Below, in pieces: positions 26,895-35,776 of a stretch of DNA of 64,000 nt. A program made the position numbers and the translations under genes. Under the pieces are notes generated by a model. It was not told the origin of the DNA. It saw only the letters and a program-made list of their open reading frames with translations, and searched no databases. This DNA comes from Pseudomonas sp. MMS21 TM103. GTDB lineage: Bacteria > Pseudomonadota > Gammaproteobacteria > Pseudomonadales > Pseudomonadaceae. Location of the stretch: NCBI RefSeq assembly GCF_022132145.1, contig NZ_JAJISP010000001.1, positions 186,001 to 250,000 of the forward strand, read 5' to 3'. How positions within the stretch are numbered: position 1 is the first letter of the stretch; every line of letters starts with the position of its first letter.

Positions 26895-27791
26895 CTACAG
26901 CACCCTCACCCCGAGCAACCAGGCCGTCGCCAAAGCCCCGACCAGGCAGAGCGCGGCGGCGCCGACTGCCTGCCAATGGAAATACCGCGCCAGTTCGTCT
27001 TCGCCGGCATTGGCCAGGATGAACGGCCGCGACTCGGCAGGTTTGCCCAGATGGTGCTGCGCCGGCTGCGTACTCTGCTGACGGTGCCGGTCTTCGGCCT
27101 CCAGCTGCGCAGCCAGACGCACGCGGTGCCACTCCTGTTCGTCCAGCTGACCGTTGCGGTCACTGTCGAAACGCTGCAACAGACCACTGAATTCGCCCTT
27201 CCACTCACGGATCACGGCGCTCTGCGCCGCCTCCAGATCGCGGGCCTGACGACCGCCGCCACTGCTGCGGAAATCGCCTATGGCATACAGCGGCTGGCCG
27301 ACCTGCAAGCGCTCCTCGCTGTAGCGATAACGCTTGCCGCTGCCCAACCAGCTGAGCGACCCACTCTTCGCTGACGCCATCGGGTGGCGCAGGTTGCCTT
27401 GCCAGACTTCGCGGATCGCCGGGCGAACCTCGGCGCCGCACGGATCGATCAGGCAGTCGCCGGTGCCATCGCGCAAGCGCAGCCAGGCTTCGCTGCTGGC
27501 GCTGTCGACCACCCGCCAACTGCGCTTCTTGCCGCTGGACTGGTACTCCTCGATCTTGAAGCGCCACCACAGGCACGCCTTGCCGGTCAGTGGCGCACGC
27601 AGTGGCGCATCGGCCAACTCGGCCAGCACGCCATAGAATTCGGCATAGCCCTGGGCCGCCGAACGGATCTTCGAGGTCGGCGTGTCCAGTAGATGGCGCG
27701 CCTGAGACCAGCGTTTAAGGCTCCACCAGGCGCCACCGAGAGTCGCGCCGCCGCTGAACAATAGGCTGAGCAATAGCCCTTCGAACGCCAC
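26895..27791 (-). CDS. GIDE-domain membrane protein with EF-hand
   Basis: A 298-residue membrane protein. An N-terminal helix (residues 5-23) and a C-terminal helix (about 274-294) flank a soluble part with a GIDE-type region (about 60-175, containing PLTGKACLWWRFKIEEY). A single canonical EF-hand loop (DSDRNGQLDEQE, residues 209-220) has all calcium-ligand positions filled. GIDE domains occur in MUL1-type ubiquitin ligases of eukaryotes; the bacterial version has no RING finger here. It is followed upstream by a LemA gene with only three bases between, so the two form an operon. The function is unknown. Confidence 0.8.
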   Translation of the reverse strand: MAFEGLLLSLLFSGGATLGGAWWSLKRWSQARHLLDTPTSKIRSAAQGYAEFYGVLAELADAPLRAPLTGKACLWWRFKIEEYQSSGKKRSWRVVDSASSEAWLRLRDGTGDCLIDPCGAEVRPAIREVWQGNLRHPMASAKSGSLSWLGSGKRYRYSEERLQVGQPLYAIGDFRSSGGGRQARDLEAAQSAVIREWKGEFSGLLQRFDSDRNGQLDEQEWHRVRLAAQLEAEDRHRQQSTQPAQHHLGKPAESRPFILANAGEDELARYFHWQAVGAAALCLVGALATAWLLGVRVL

Positions 27792-27794
27792 GGC

Positions 27795-28367
27795 TTAACT
27801 GAACAGCGATTTGAGATCGACGTCAGCCTTCTCCGCATCGCTGAACTCCAGCAACTCGCCCGCCTTGAAGGCAAACCCCCGGGCGATCAATACATCTGGG
27901 AACTGCTCGATGCGCACGTTGTTCAGGTTGACCGCCTCGTTGTACAGCTCGCGGCGGTCGGCGATGCCGTTTTCCAGGCCACTGATGCGCAGCTGCAGGT
28001 GCTGAAAACTGTCATTGGCCTTCAATTGCGGGTAGTTCTCGGCCAGCGCAAAAAGCTGCCCAAGACCAGCACGCAAACCACTCTCGGCCTTGCCCAGCGC
28101 ACCCAGATCATGCTGCTCGCGGGCACTGGCGACGGCATTGCGCGCGGCAATCACCCGCTCCAGGGTACGGCCCTCGTACTGCATGTACTGCTTGCAGGTT
28201 TCCACCAGCTTGGGCAGTTCTTCGTGGCGTTGCTTGAGCAACACATCGATATTCGCCCAGGCCTTGCTCAGCCCGTGCTTCAAACGCACCAGGGCGTTGT
28301 AGAGAATCACCGCGTAGGCGGCGATAAGGCTCAGAATCACGAGGACGGCAACAGTGGTTAGACTCAT
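27795..28367 (-). CDS. lemA: LemA family protein
   Basis: A 190-residue protein with one N-terminal membrane helix (residues 4-24) followed by a helical domain (NALVRLKHGLSKAWANIDVLL is the LemA hallmark). The ATG at 28367 is chosen from the family start. LemA proteins are membrane-anchored with the helical part outside the membrane and no known enzymatic activity. The gene is divergent from icmP and in operon with the GIDE gene, a pairing conserved in many bacteria. The symbol is the family name and not the P. syringae kinase of that name. Confidence 0.85.
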   Translation of the reverse strand: MSLTTVAVLVILSLIAAYAVILYNALVRLKHGLSKAWANIDVLLKQRHEELPKLVETCKQYMQYEGRTLERVIAARNAVASAREQHDLGALGKAESGLRAGLGQLFALAENYPQLKANDSFQHLQLRISGLENGIADRRELYNEAVNLNNVRIEQFPDVLIARGFAFKAGELLEFSDAEKADVDLKSLFS

Positions 28368-28462
28368 GCGGCTTGCTCCATAACGGCGGCCATGACTGCG
28401 AAGGGATGATGGCATTCTAACGGCACCGGCCTGTCGAGACAGAGACCCGGCGCACGAGTTTA

Positions 28463-28477
28463 TGCGATTTAATCGCA
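28463..28477. promoter_or_regulatory. 7-1-7 palindrome upstream of icmP
   Basis: TGCGATT-T-AATCGCA is a perfect 7-1-7 dyad in the lemA/icmP spacer. The geometry recalls Fur-family sites, but the bases agree only partly with the Fur consensus. Confidence 0.4.
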
Positions 28478-28528
28478 ATAACCCTTTGCGCAAAATGCAA
28501 ATCTTTCGCATTATTGTGAAGCTTTGCG

Positions 28529-28542
28529 TACGCATCTGCGTA
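28529..28542. promoter_or_regulatory. TACGCA-TC-TGCGTA palindrome upstream of icmP
   Basis: A perfect 6-2-6 dyad about 30 bases upstream of the icmP start codon, overlapping the likely promoter. It could be an operator for this iron-type operon; the protein is unknown. Confidence 0.35.
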
Positions 28543-28573
28543 TAGCCATCTCCTCTATGCAAAGGATTTCTTC

Positions 28574-29899
28574 ATGATTCGTATGCCCCTGGCTTCCGCC
28601 GGCTTGCTGGCCATCGCTATTTCCCTCGCCGGCTGCGGCGAAGACAAGGCACCTGTCAGCCAAACCCCAGCACCTGTCGCCAGCACCCCGGCAGCCGCGA
28701 CCAACCACTTCGACGAAGCCGCTGCCAGCGCCGTGGTCGCCCACTATGCTGACCTGGCTTTGGCCGTATTCAGCGACGCCGCCAGCACCGGCACGGCGCT
28801 GCAGACCGCGATCGACGCACTGCTCGCCAACCCGACTGACGCCACCCTGCAAGCCGCTCGCGCCGCCTGGCTGGCTGCACGGGTGCCCTACATGCAGTCC
28901 GAGGTCTTCCGCTTCGGCAATGCCGTGGTCGACGACTGGGAAGGCCAACTCAATGCCTGGCCGCTGGACGAAGGTCTGATTGATTACGTGGCGGCCGACT
29001 ACCAGCATGCCCTGGGCAACCCGGGCGCCACTGCCAACATCATCGCCAACACGCAGATCCAGGTCGGCGAAGACATGCTCGACGTGACCACCATCACCCC
29101 GGAACTGCTCGCCAGCCTGAACGAACTGGGTGGCTCCGAAGCCAACGTCGCCACCGGCTACCACGCTATCGAATTCATGCTCTGGGGCCAGGATCTGAAT
29201 GGCAGCAACCCGGGTGCAGGCGCGCGTCCAGCCACCGACTTCGTGGTCGGCGCAGGCGCCACCGGCGGCAACAACGAGCGCCGCCGCGCCTTCCTCAAGG
29301 CCGCCAGCGAACTGCTGGTCAGCGACCTGAAGGAAATGGTCGGCCAATGGCAGGCCGGCGTGGCGGACAACTACCGCGCCAGCCTGCAAGCGGAGTCGGC
29401 CGAGAACGGCCTGCGCAAGATGCTCTTCGGCATGGGTAGCCTGTCCCTCGGCGAACTGGCGGGTGAGCGCATGAAGGTCGCCCTGGAAGCCAACTCCACC
29501 GAAGACGAGCAAGACTGCTTCAGCGACAACACCCACAACTCGCATTTCTACGATGGCAAAGGCATTCGTAACGTTTACCTGGGCGAATACCTCAGGGCCG
29601 ACGGCACAATCCTGACCGGCCCGAGCCTGTCCGCGCTGGTGGCCAAGGTGGATGCACAGGCAGACAGCACGCTGCAAGCCGACCTCGCCGCGACTGAAGC
29701 CAAATTGCAGGCCCTGGTCGACAGCGCCAATAACGGCCAGCACTTCGACCAACTGATCGCGGCCGACAACGCCGCCGGCCAGCAGATCGTACGCGACGCC
29801 ATTACCGCCCTGGTCAAACAGACCGACGCCATCGAACAGGTCGCGGGCAAGCTGGGTATCGGCGATCTCAACCCGGAGACTGCCGACCACAGCTTCTAA
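28574..29899 (+). CDS. icmP: imelysin-family lipoprotein IcmP
   Basis: A 441-residue predicted lipoprotein (lipobox LAGC, cysteine 21) of the imelysin (M75) family. The family signature GxHxxE is seen as GYHAIEFMLWG near residues 195-200. P. aeruginosa IcmP, in the same position next to lemA, was described as an insulin-cleaving protease, but imelysins are now mostly linked to periplasmic iron handling. It heads a four-gene plus-strand cluster with a di-haem oxidoreductase, a second imelysin and a DUF1513 protein. Two palindromes precede it. Confidence 0.9.
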   Translation: MIRMPLASAGLLAIAISLAGCGEDKAPVSQTPAPVASTPAAATNHFDEAAASAVVAHYADLALAVFSDAASTGTALQTAIDALLANPTDATLQAARAAWLAARVPYMQSEVFRFGNAVVDDWEGQLNAWPLDEGLIDYVAADYQHALGNPGATANIIANTQIQVGEDMLDVTTITPELLASLNELGGSEANVATGYHAIEFMLWGQDLNGSNPGAGARPATDFVVGAGATGGNNERRRAFLKAASELLVSDLKEMVGQWQAGVADNYRASLQAESAENGLRKMLFGMGSLSLGELAGERMKVALEANSTEDEQDCFSDNTHNSHFYDGKGIRNVYLGEYLRADGTILTGPSLSALVAKVDAQADSTLQADLAATEAKLQALVDSANNGQHFDQLIAADNAAGQQIVRDAITALVKQTDAIEQVAGKLGIGDLNPETADHSF

Positions 29900-29910
29900 G
29901 TCCGCCAGCC

Positions 29911-29940
29911 AGCCCGGGTGATCGCACGATCGTCCGGGCT
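29911..29940 (+). terminator. hairpin after icmP
   Basis: Arms AGCCCGG (29911-29917) and CCGGGCT (29934-29940), with an inner GATCG/CGATC pairing, lie 11 bases past the stop. The tail (GTTCTGTCTG) is only weakly T-rich, so it may give partial read-through into the next gene. Confidence 0.55.
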
Positions 29941-30049
29941 GTTCTGTCTGCGACTTTTCGCCACCAACGCTAACGCAAATCCGTCTTATTTAATCTCAGG
30001 CAGCCTGCTAGGCTTGCCTGCCTGATTTTCCTGCCATGGACTCCTGTCG

Positions 30050-31462
30050 ATGCGTGCCCCGCTCCCCCACCTGCTCCTGGGCCTGTTCCTGGGCCTGGCA
30101 GGCTGTGATCAGTCACCCCGTTTTACCCAGGCCGAGCCGGGTGAAGCGCTGTCGGCCGGCAATGCCACCGTGTTCAGGCACGACCAGAATGCCTTCTCCC
30201 TGCCCTCGGCCAATCTGCCACCCTCACGTCGCCTGGACTTCAGCGTCGGCAACAGCTTTTTCCGCAATCCCTGGGTGATAGCCCCGGCGACCACCATCGC
30301 GCGCGACGGCCTGGGGCCGCTGTTCAACACCAACGCCTGCCAGAACTGCCACATCAAGGACGGCCGCGGCCACCCCCCGGCGCCGGATGCCGTTAGCGCC
30401 GCCTCCATGCTGGTGCGCCTCTCGCTACCCGCGGGAAACGAGCACGCGGCAATCATCGAGCGCCTGGGCGTTCTGGCCGAACCGACCTACGGCAGCCAAC
30501 TGCAAGACATGGCCAATCCCGGCGTTGCCCCCGAGGGCAAAGTGCGGGTCAGCTACAGCCTGCACAAGCTGTACTTGGCCGATGGCAGCGCGATTGAGTT
30601 GCGCCATCCGCAACTGGACATCAGCCAGCTCGGCTATGGTCCGCTGCATGCCGATACCCGCGTCTCCGCCCGCATCGCCCCGCCGATGATCGGCCTGGGA
30701 CTGCTCGAAGCCATCCCCGCAGCGGCAATCCTGGCCAATGCCGACCCGGACGACAGCAATGGTGACGGCATCTCCGGGCGCGCCAACCGGGTTTGGGACG
30801 ATGCCCTGGAGCAAACTGTCCTCGGCCGCTTCGGCTGGAAGGCCGGGCAACCGACGCTCAACCAGCAGAATGCCCACGCCTTCGCCGGCGACATGGGCCT
30901 GACCAGCTCATTGATGGCCGCGGACGACTGCACGCCAGCGCAAACCGATTGCCGTACCGCCAACAACGGCGGCGAACCGGAAGTCAGCGACAGCATTCTC
31001 GCCAGCGTGCTGTTCTACAGCCGCAACTTGGGGGTGCCGGCGCGGCGCGATGTCGATGCGCCTGCGGTACTCGAGGGCAAGAGCCTGTTCCACCAGGCGG
31101 GTTGTCAGCGCTGCCACAGCCCACAATTCACCACCGCCAGCGATGCCGCCGAGCCAGAGCTGGCTGACCAGCTGATTCGTCCCTACACCGACCTGCTGCT
31201 ACACGACATGGGGGAAGGTTTGGCGGATAACCGCAGCGAATTTCTCGCCACTGGACAAGAATGGCGCACGCCGCCGCTATGGGGCATAGGCCTCACCGAA
31301 AGGGTCAGCGGCCACACGCAGTATCTTCACGACGGCCGGGCGCGCAACCTGCTGGAAGCGATTGCCTGGCACGGCGGCGAAGCCGAGACGGCCAAGCAGC
31401 AAGTACTGAGTTTTTCCGCCCAGCAGCGTGCCGCGCTGCTGGCTTTCTTGAATTCGCTGTAA
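30050..31462 (+). CDS. di-haem oxidoreductase (DUF1111 family)
   Basis: A 470-residue exported c-type cytochrome. The signal peptide carries a likely lipobox (LAGC, residues 18-21). Two haem-attachment motifs are present: CQNCH (residues 97-101) and CQRCH (residues 352-356). Family features include GRFGWKAGQPTL and HDGRARNLLEAI. DUF1111 proteins resemble bacterial di-haem peroxidases and are often encoded with imelysins and DUF1513 proteins. A likely role is oxidising ferrous iron or another periplasmic reductant, inferred from context. Confidence 0.88.
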   Translation: MRAPLPHLLLGLFLGLAGCDQSPRFTQAEPGEALSAGNATVFRHDQNAFSLPSANLPPSRRLDFSVGNSFFRNPWVIAPATTIARDGLGPLFNTNACQNCHIKDGRGHPPAPDAVSAASMLVRLSLPAGNEHAAIIERLGVLAEPTYGSQLQDMANPGVAPEGKVRVSYSLHKLYLADGSAIELRHPQLDISQLGYGPLHADTRVSARIAPPMIGLGLLEAIPAAAILANADPDDSNGDGISGRANRVWDDALEQTVLGRFGWKAGQPTLNQQNAHAFAGDMGLTSSLMAADDCTPAQTDCRTANNGGEPEVSDSILASVLFYSRNLGVPARRDVDAPAVLEGKSLFHQAGCQRCHSPQFTTASDAAEPELADQLIRPYTDLLLHDMGEGLADNRSEFLATGQEWRTPPLWGIGLTERVSGHTQYLHDGRARNLLEAIAWHGGEAETAKQQVLSFSAQQRAALLAFLNSL

Positions 31463-31466
31463 GAGG

Positions 31467-31541
31467 GTGTTTACACAAGTAGCGAGCGATGGCCGGGCTG
31501 ATTTCAACGCAACAGGGCCAAGCGCAGTAATGTGTAAACAC
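31467..31541. repeat. 75-bp intergenic inverted repeat
   Basis: Arms GTGTTTACACA (31467-31477) and TGTGTAAACAC (31531-31541), both perfect 11-mers, enclose 53 bases. Copies of GTGTTTACAC-type repeats occur in Pseudomonas genomes in my recollection. It sits between the di-haem oxidoreductase and the second imelysin gene. Confidence 0.75.
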
Positions 31542-31558
31542 TCGCCAAGGAGCCGCGC

Positions 31559-32620
31559 ATGATCCGTTCACCCATCACCCTCGCCCTGCTGAGCCTGACA
31601 CTCGCCGCCTGCACGCCCACTGATCCGCAGCAGGGTGTCAGCAGCGCCCTGGCCAACGGCGTACTGCTGCCGGCCTACAGCACCTGGACCGAAACCAACC
31701 GACAGCTGGCCAGCAGCGGCCGGGCCTTCTGCGCCGATGAGCAAACCCTGGGCGAGGCACGCCAGGCCTTCCTCACGGCGCAAAGCGCCTGGGCCAGCCT
31801 GCAGCCGCTGCTGATCGGCCCGCTGGCCGAGGGCAACCGTGCCTGGCAGGTCCAGTTCTGGCCGGACAAGAAGAATCTGGTGGCGCGCCAGGTCGAAGCA
31901 CTGCTCAAGAACAAACCCGAGCTGACGCCCGCCGACCTGGATAAATCCAGTGTGGTGGTGCAGGGCCTGACCGCTTACGAATACCTGGTGTACGACTCGG
32001 CCATCGACCTCGGCAATGCCGAGCAGAAGACCCGTTACTGCCCCCTCCTGGTCGCTATCGGTCAGCACCAGCAAGCCCTGGCAGCCGACGTACTCGATCG
32101 CTGGCAAGCCGAGGACGGGATGGTCGCGCAGCTGCAAGGCTTTCCCAACGAGCGCTACGCCGAGCCTGGCGAAGCCGTAGCCGAGTTGCTGCGCACCCAG
32201 GTCAACGCCATCGACGGCCTGAAAAAGAAACTCGGCACCCCACTCGGCCGACAGAGCAAAGGCCAGCCGCAGCCGTATCAGGCCGAGGCGTGGCGCAGCC
32301 AGGCCAGCCTGGCCAACCTGGCGGCCGGCCTGGCCAGCGCCGAACGCATCTGGCGCGGCGCCGAGCAGGACGGCTTGCAAGCCCTGCTGAGCAGTGATCA
32401 GTCTGCCCTGCAACAGCGCATCGACGCCGCCTACAGCGATACCCGCCAACGCCTTGCCGCCCTGCAACGCCCCCTCGGCGAGCTGCTCGCCGACCCGGCC
32501 GGTCGCAGCGAGCTGAACGCGCTGTATGACAGCCTCAATACCTTGCACCGCCTGCATGAAACCGAGCTGGCAAAAACCCTCGGCATCCAGATGGGTTTCA
32601 ACTCCCACGACGGCGACTAG
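31559..32620 (+). CDS. imelysin-family lipoprotein (second copy)
   Basis: A 353-residue lipoprotein (LAAC, cysteine near residue 19) of the imelysin family, smaller than and divergent from IcmP. The signature region reads GLTAYEYLVYDS, a substituted form of GxHxxE with Y for H, so metal binding may differ. The start ATG at 31559 follows the repeat element. It continues the operon and is followed by the DUF1513 gene 12 bases downstream. The role is likely periplasmic metal binding with the other products. Confidence 0.85.
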   Translation: MIRSPITLALLSLTLAACTPTDPQQGVSSALANGVLLPAYSTWTETNRQLASSGRAFCADEQTLGEARQAFLTAQSAWASLQPLLIGPLAEGNRAWQVQFWPDKKNLVARQVEALLKNKPELTPADLDKSSVVVQGLTAYEYLVYDSAIDLGNAEQKTRYCPLLVAIGQHQQALAADVLDRWQAEDGMVAQLQGFPNERYAEPGEAVAELLRTQVNAIDGLKKKLGTPLGRQSKGQPQPYQAEAWRSQASLANLAAGLASAERIWRGAEQDGLQALLSSDQSALQQRIDAAYSDTRQRLAALQRPLGELLADPAGRSELNALYDSLNTLHRLHETELAKTLGIQMGFNSHDGD

Positions 32621-32632
32621 GAGAACCCTCTG

Positions 32633-33727
32633 ATGAAGCGCAGAGCCTTTCTCGGCCTGACCGGCGCAGCCCTGGCTGCCGGTGCCTTTGCCGGCTGGAC
32701 CCTGAGCGACACCGGCGCGCAGCCCCTGCTGCTGTCGGCGCGCAACAATGCCGCCGGTAAACACTTTGCAGTGGGTTATCGCCTGGATGGCAGCCAGGTA
32801 TTCGCCACCCCGGTCAGCGAACGCTGTCACGACGTGGTGCCACACCCCAGCCTGCCGCTGGCGTTGTTCGTCGGCCGCCGGCCCAGCACCCAGAGCTACC
32901 TGATCGATACCCGCGACGGCCACCTGCTGCAAACCCTGCACACACCGGCCCAACGGCACTTCTTCGGCCATGCGGTATTCCACCAAGACGGTGAGTGGCT
33001 GTACACCACCGAGAACGACACCAGCGATCCCGGCCAGGGGGTGATTGGCGTCTATCGCCTGCAGGCTCTACAACTGCAACGCACTGGCGAACTGTCGAGT
33101 CACGGCCTGGGTCCGCACCAACTGCTCTGGCAGGCCGATGGCGAGACCCTGGTGGTGGCTAACGGCGGTATCCGCACCGAAGCCGACAGCCGGGTGGAAA
33201 TGAACCTCGACACCATGGAGTCCAGCCTGGTCCTGCTCCAGCGCGACGGTACCCTGCTCAGCAAGGAGCAGCTGCCCGAACGCATGAACAGCGTGCGTCA
33301 CCTGGCGGTCGCCAGCGACGGCACTGTGGTCAGCGGCCAGCAATACATGGGCGAACCCGGCGACGTGGCGCCTCTGCTGGCGATCAAGCGCCCCGGCCAA
33401 GCCTTCCAGCCCTTCCCCCTGGCCGAGGCACAACGCCTGGAGATGAACCAGTACACCGCCAGCCTGGCGATCCACGACGACCTGCGCCTGCTGGCGCTGA
33501 CCGCACCACGCGGCAACCGGGTGTTCATCTGGGACCTGGACAGTGCCGAGTTGCGCCTGGATGCGGCACTACCCGATTGCGCCGGCGTCGGCGCGGTGCC
33601 CGAGGGCTTCGTGGTCAGTGCGGGCATTGGCCGCTGTCGCCGCTACGATTGTCGCGGCGAACGGATTCTGACTCAGCCGCTGCAACTGCCGGCAGGCCTT
33701 TGGGACAACCACCTGCGCCTGACTTGA
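32633..33727 (+). CDS. DUF1513 Tat-exported beta-propeller-like protein
   Basis: A 364-residue protein with a twin-arginine signal (MKRRAFLGLTGAALAAGAFA). The rest has repeated W/D-rich beta segments such as GEWLYTTENDTSDPGQG and GDGTLLSKEQ-like turns, consistent with a beta-propeller. DUF1513 genes usually sit in operons with imelysin and di-haem oxidoreductase genes, as here. Export by the Tat system suggests that it folds with a cofactor in the cytoplasm. The function is unknown. Confidence 0.85.
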   Translation: MKRRAFLGLTGAALAAGAFAGWTLSDTGAQPLLLSARNNAAGKHFAVGYRLDGSQVFATPVSERCHDVVPHPSLPLALFVGRRPSTQSYLIDTRDGHLLQTLHTPAQRHFFGHAVFHQDGEWLYTTENDTSDPGQGVIGVYRLQALQLQRTGELSSHGLGPHQLLWQADGETLVVANGGIRTEADSRVEMNLDTMESSLVLLQRDGTLLSKEQLPERMNSVRHLAVASDGTVVSGQQYMGEPGDVAPLLAIKRPGQAFQPFPLAEAQRLEMNQYTASLAIHDDLRLLALTAPRGNRVFIWDLDSAELRLDAALPDCAGVGAVPEGFVVSAGIGRCRRYDCRGERILTQPLQLPAGLWDNHLRLT

Positions 33728-33904
33728 CCGGCGGCGTTGATGACCAGCCGAAATCTGACGCGGCCAGCATTTAAGAATAGCCGCGCGATGCCGACATCTG
33801 ACTAACAGTACCCCGCGCTGCGCTCACCGCACATGGAAGTCACATCGCCTCGATATCCTGACAGCCCGGACCCTGACTTCCTTTGCTACGACGAGGCATA
33901 GAGC

Positions 33905-35533
33905 ATGTTAAAAAATTCACTACGCGGCCAGATCCTCACCCTCCTGGGTAGCAGCCTGCTGCTGGTTCTGCTGGTCGCACTGGCCAGCTTCAACTTCCTC
34001 TCCAATGGCATCGACGCTTACCGCGGGCTGATCAACGGACCTCTGCATGCCTCCCGGCTGGTGGACACTGCCAACGTTGAATTCAAAACCCAGGTTCAGG
34101 AGTGGAAGAACGTGCTGCTGCGCGGCAAGAACCCGGCCGACCTGGATAAATACTGGGGACGCTTCCAGGCGCAGGAAAGCAGGGTTCAGGATGTGCTGGG
34201 ACAACTGCTGGAGGTCGCCGACCGCCAGCAGATTGCCGGGTTGCAACGCCAGGTCGAGCAACTGCGCAACGAACACCAGAGCATGGGGCGTGCCTACCGC
34301 CAGGGCTATGACGCCTTTGTCGCGGCGGGTGCCGACCCGAGCGCGGGCGATGCAGCAGTCAAAGGCATCGACCGGGCGGCCAGCGAGCAGATGAGCGCAT
34401 TGGTGCAACAGCTGGGCGAGCAAGGGCTGACCCAGGCGGCGACGATCAGCGCCGCGGCCGATCGCACCCTGCAAATCGGTTTGGCGGTCATGCTGCTGTC
34501 CAGCCTGGCGGTAGGGCTGTTCAGCCTGTGGCTGGTCAATCGCAACCTGATCAACCCGATTCGCGAGCTGATCAAGCACATTACCCAGCTCAGCCACGGC
34601 AACTTCGGCCAGCAGGTCGATACCAGCCGTCACGACGAGCTCGGCCACCTGGCCGTGGCCGCCAACACCTTGCGTGATTTTCTCGCCGACACCTTCGCCC
34701 GCCTGCAGCGCAGCACCACCAACCTGGACAACGCCAGCGGCGACCTGAACACCATCGCGACACTGATGGCCCAAGGCACCCGCGATCAATTCTCGCGCAC
34801 CGACCAGGCAGCCACGGCGATGAACCAGATGTCCGCCACCGCCCAGGAAGTCGCGCGCCATGCCGCCGAGGCCGCGAACGCGGCGGACGACGCCGACCGT
34901 TCCGCGCAACAGGGCGGACAGGTCATGCAGTCGACGATCACCTCTATCACCGCAATGCGCGGCGAGATTGCCAACACCGCCGAGGTGCTCCGTCGCCTGG
35001 AAACTGACAGCGGGCGCATCGGCAAGGTACTCGAAGTGATCCGCGGGATTGCCGAGCAGACCAACCTGCTCGCCCTCAACGCCGCCATCGAGGCCGCGCG
35101 GGCAGGCGAAGCCGGCCGGGGCTTCGCCGTGGTCGCCGATGAAGTGCGCACCCTGGCCCAGCGCACCGCCGAATCCACCGCCGAGATTCACCAGATCATC
35201 GACACGGTGCAGACCGGCGCGGTGAATGCCGTGCGCGCCATCGAGAGCGGCCAGAGCCGCAGTGACGAAGGCGTCGAACAGGTTACCGAAGCCGGCGTCA
35301 TGCTGCAGCGCATCACCCAGGCAGTGGAAGCGATCCGCGACATGAATCGGCAGATCGCCACGGCCGCTGAGGAGCAGACCTCGGTGGCCGAAGATATCTC
35401 GCGCAACCTCACCGAGATCACCGCAATCGCTACCACCAACCAGGAAAACGTCCAGCGCACCGAAGCCGCCAGCCAGAACCTGAACGCGCTATCCAGCCAG
35501 CTCAGCGAAGTCACCCAACGCCTGAGCGCCTAA
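33905..35533 (+). CDS. methyl-accepting chemotaxis protein with four-helix-bundle sensor
   Basis: A 542-residue chemoreceptor. Membrane helices (about residues 8-30 and 192-214) flank a helical periplasmic domain of about 160 residues, probably a four-helix bundle. A HAMP domain (about 214-268) and a canonical signalling domain follow ([21 protein letters not shown]). The last residues (LSEVTQRLSA) carry no CheR pentapeptide. The gene stands alone with 178 and 244 base spacers. The ligand is unknown. Confidence 0.9.
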   Translation: MLKNSLRGQILTLLGSSLLLVLLVALASFNFLSNGIDAYRGLINGPLHASRLVDTANVEFKTQVQEWKNVLLRGKNPADLDKYWGRFQAQESRVQDVLGQLLEVADRQQIAGLQRQVEQLRNEHQSMGRAYRQGYDAFVAAGADPSAGDAAVKGIDRAASEQMSALVQQLGEQGLTQAATISAAADRTLQIGLAVMLLSSLAVGLFSLWLVNRNLINPIRELIKHITQLSHGNFGQQVDTSRHDELGHLAVAANTLRDFLADTFARLQRSTTNLDNASGDLNTIATLMAQGTRDQFSRTDQAATAMNQMSATAQEVARHAAEAANAADDADRSAQQGGQVMQSTITSITAMRGEIANTAEVLRRLETDSGRIGKVLEVIRGIAEQTNLLALNAAIEAARAGEAGRGFAVVADEVRTLAQRTAESTAEIHQIIDTVQTGAVNAVRAIESGQSRSDEGVEQVTEAGVMLQRITQAVEAIRDMNRQIATAAEEQTSVAEDISRNLTEITAIATTNQENVQRTEAASQNLNALSSQLSEVTQRLSA

Positions 35534-35776
35534 CCCCAGTCCCTGCCCCGCTCAAGTGCGCTCACCGGTATTCAGCTCGCCCGTTATAAGCACCGGTCTC
35601 GACCGTGCGACGAGGCGCCAGCATGCCCAAGCACCTGGCTGGCACAGCAGTGCAACAGCCAAGGAGTGCCCGGCAGTTGATTGCAAAAAGCGGCGTTTTG
35701 ACTTGTTTCGGCCGGAGTACTAAGGTGCCCTCTAGCCTATTCCCAGGTCCAATCTGTCTCGCCAAGGAACCGGAAT

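Noticed and set aside
28491..28512. AATGC-N9-GCATT as a Fur box upstream of icmP
   Set aside because: It matches the Fur consensus at only about 7 of 19 positions, so it is not called as Fur.
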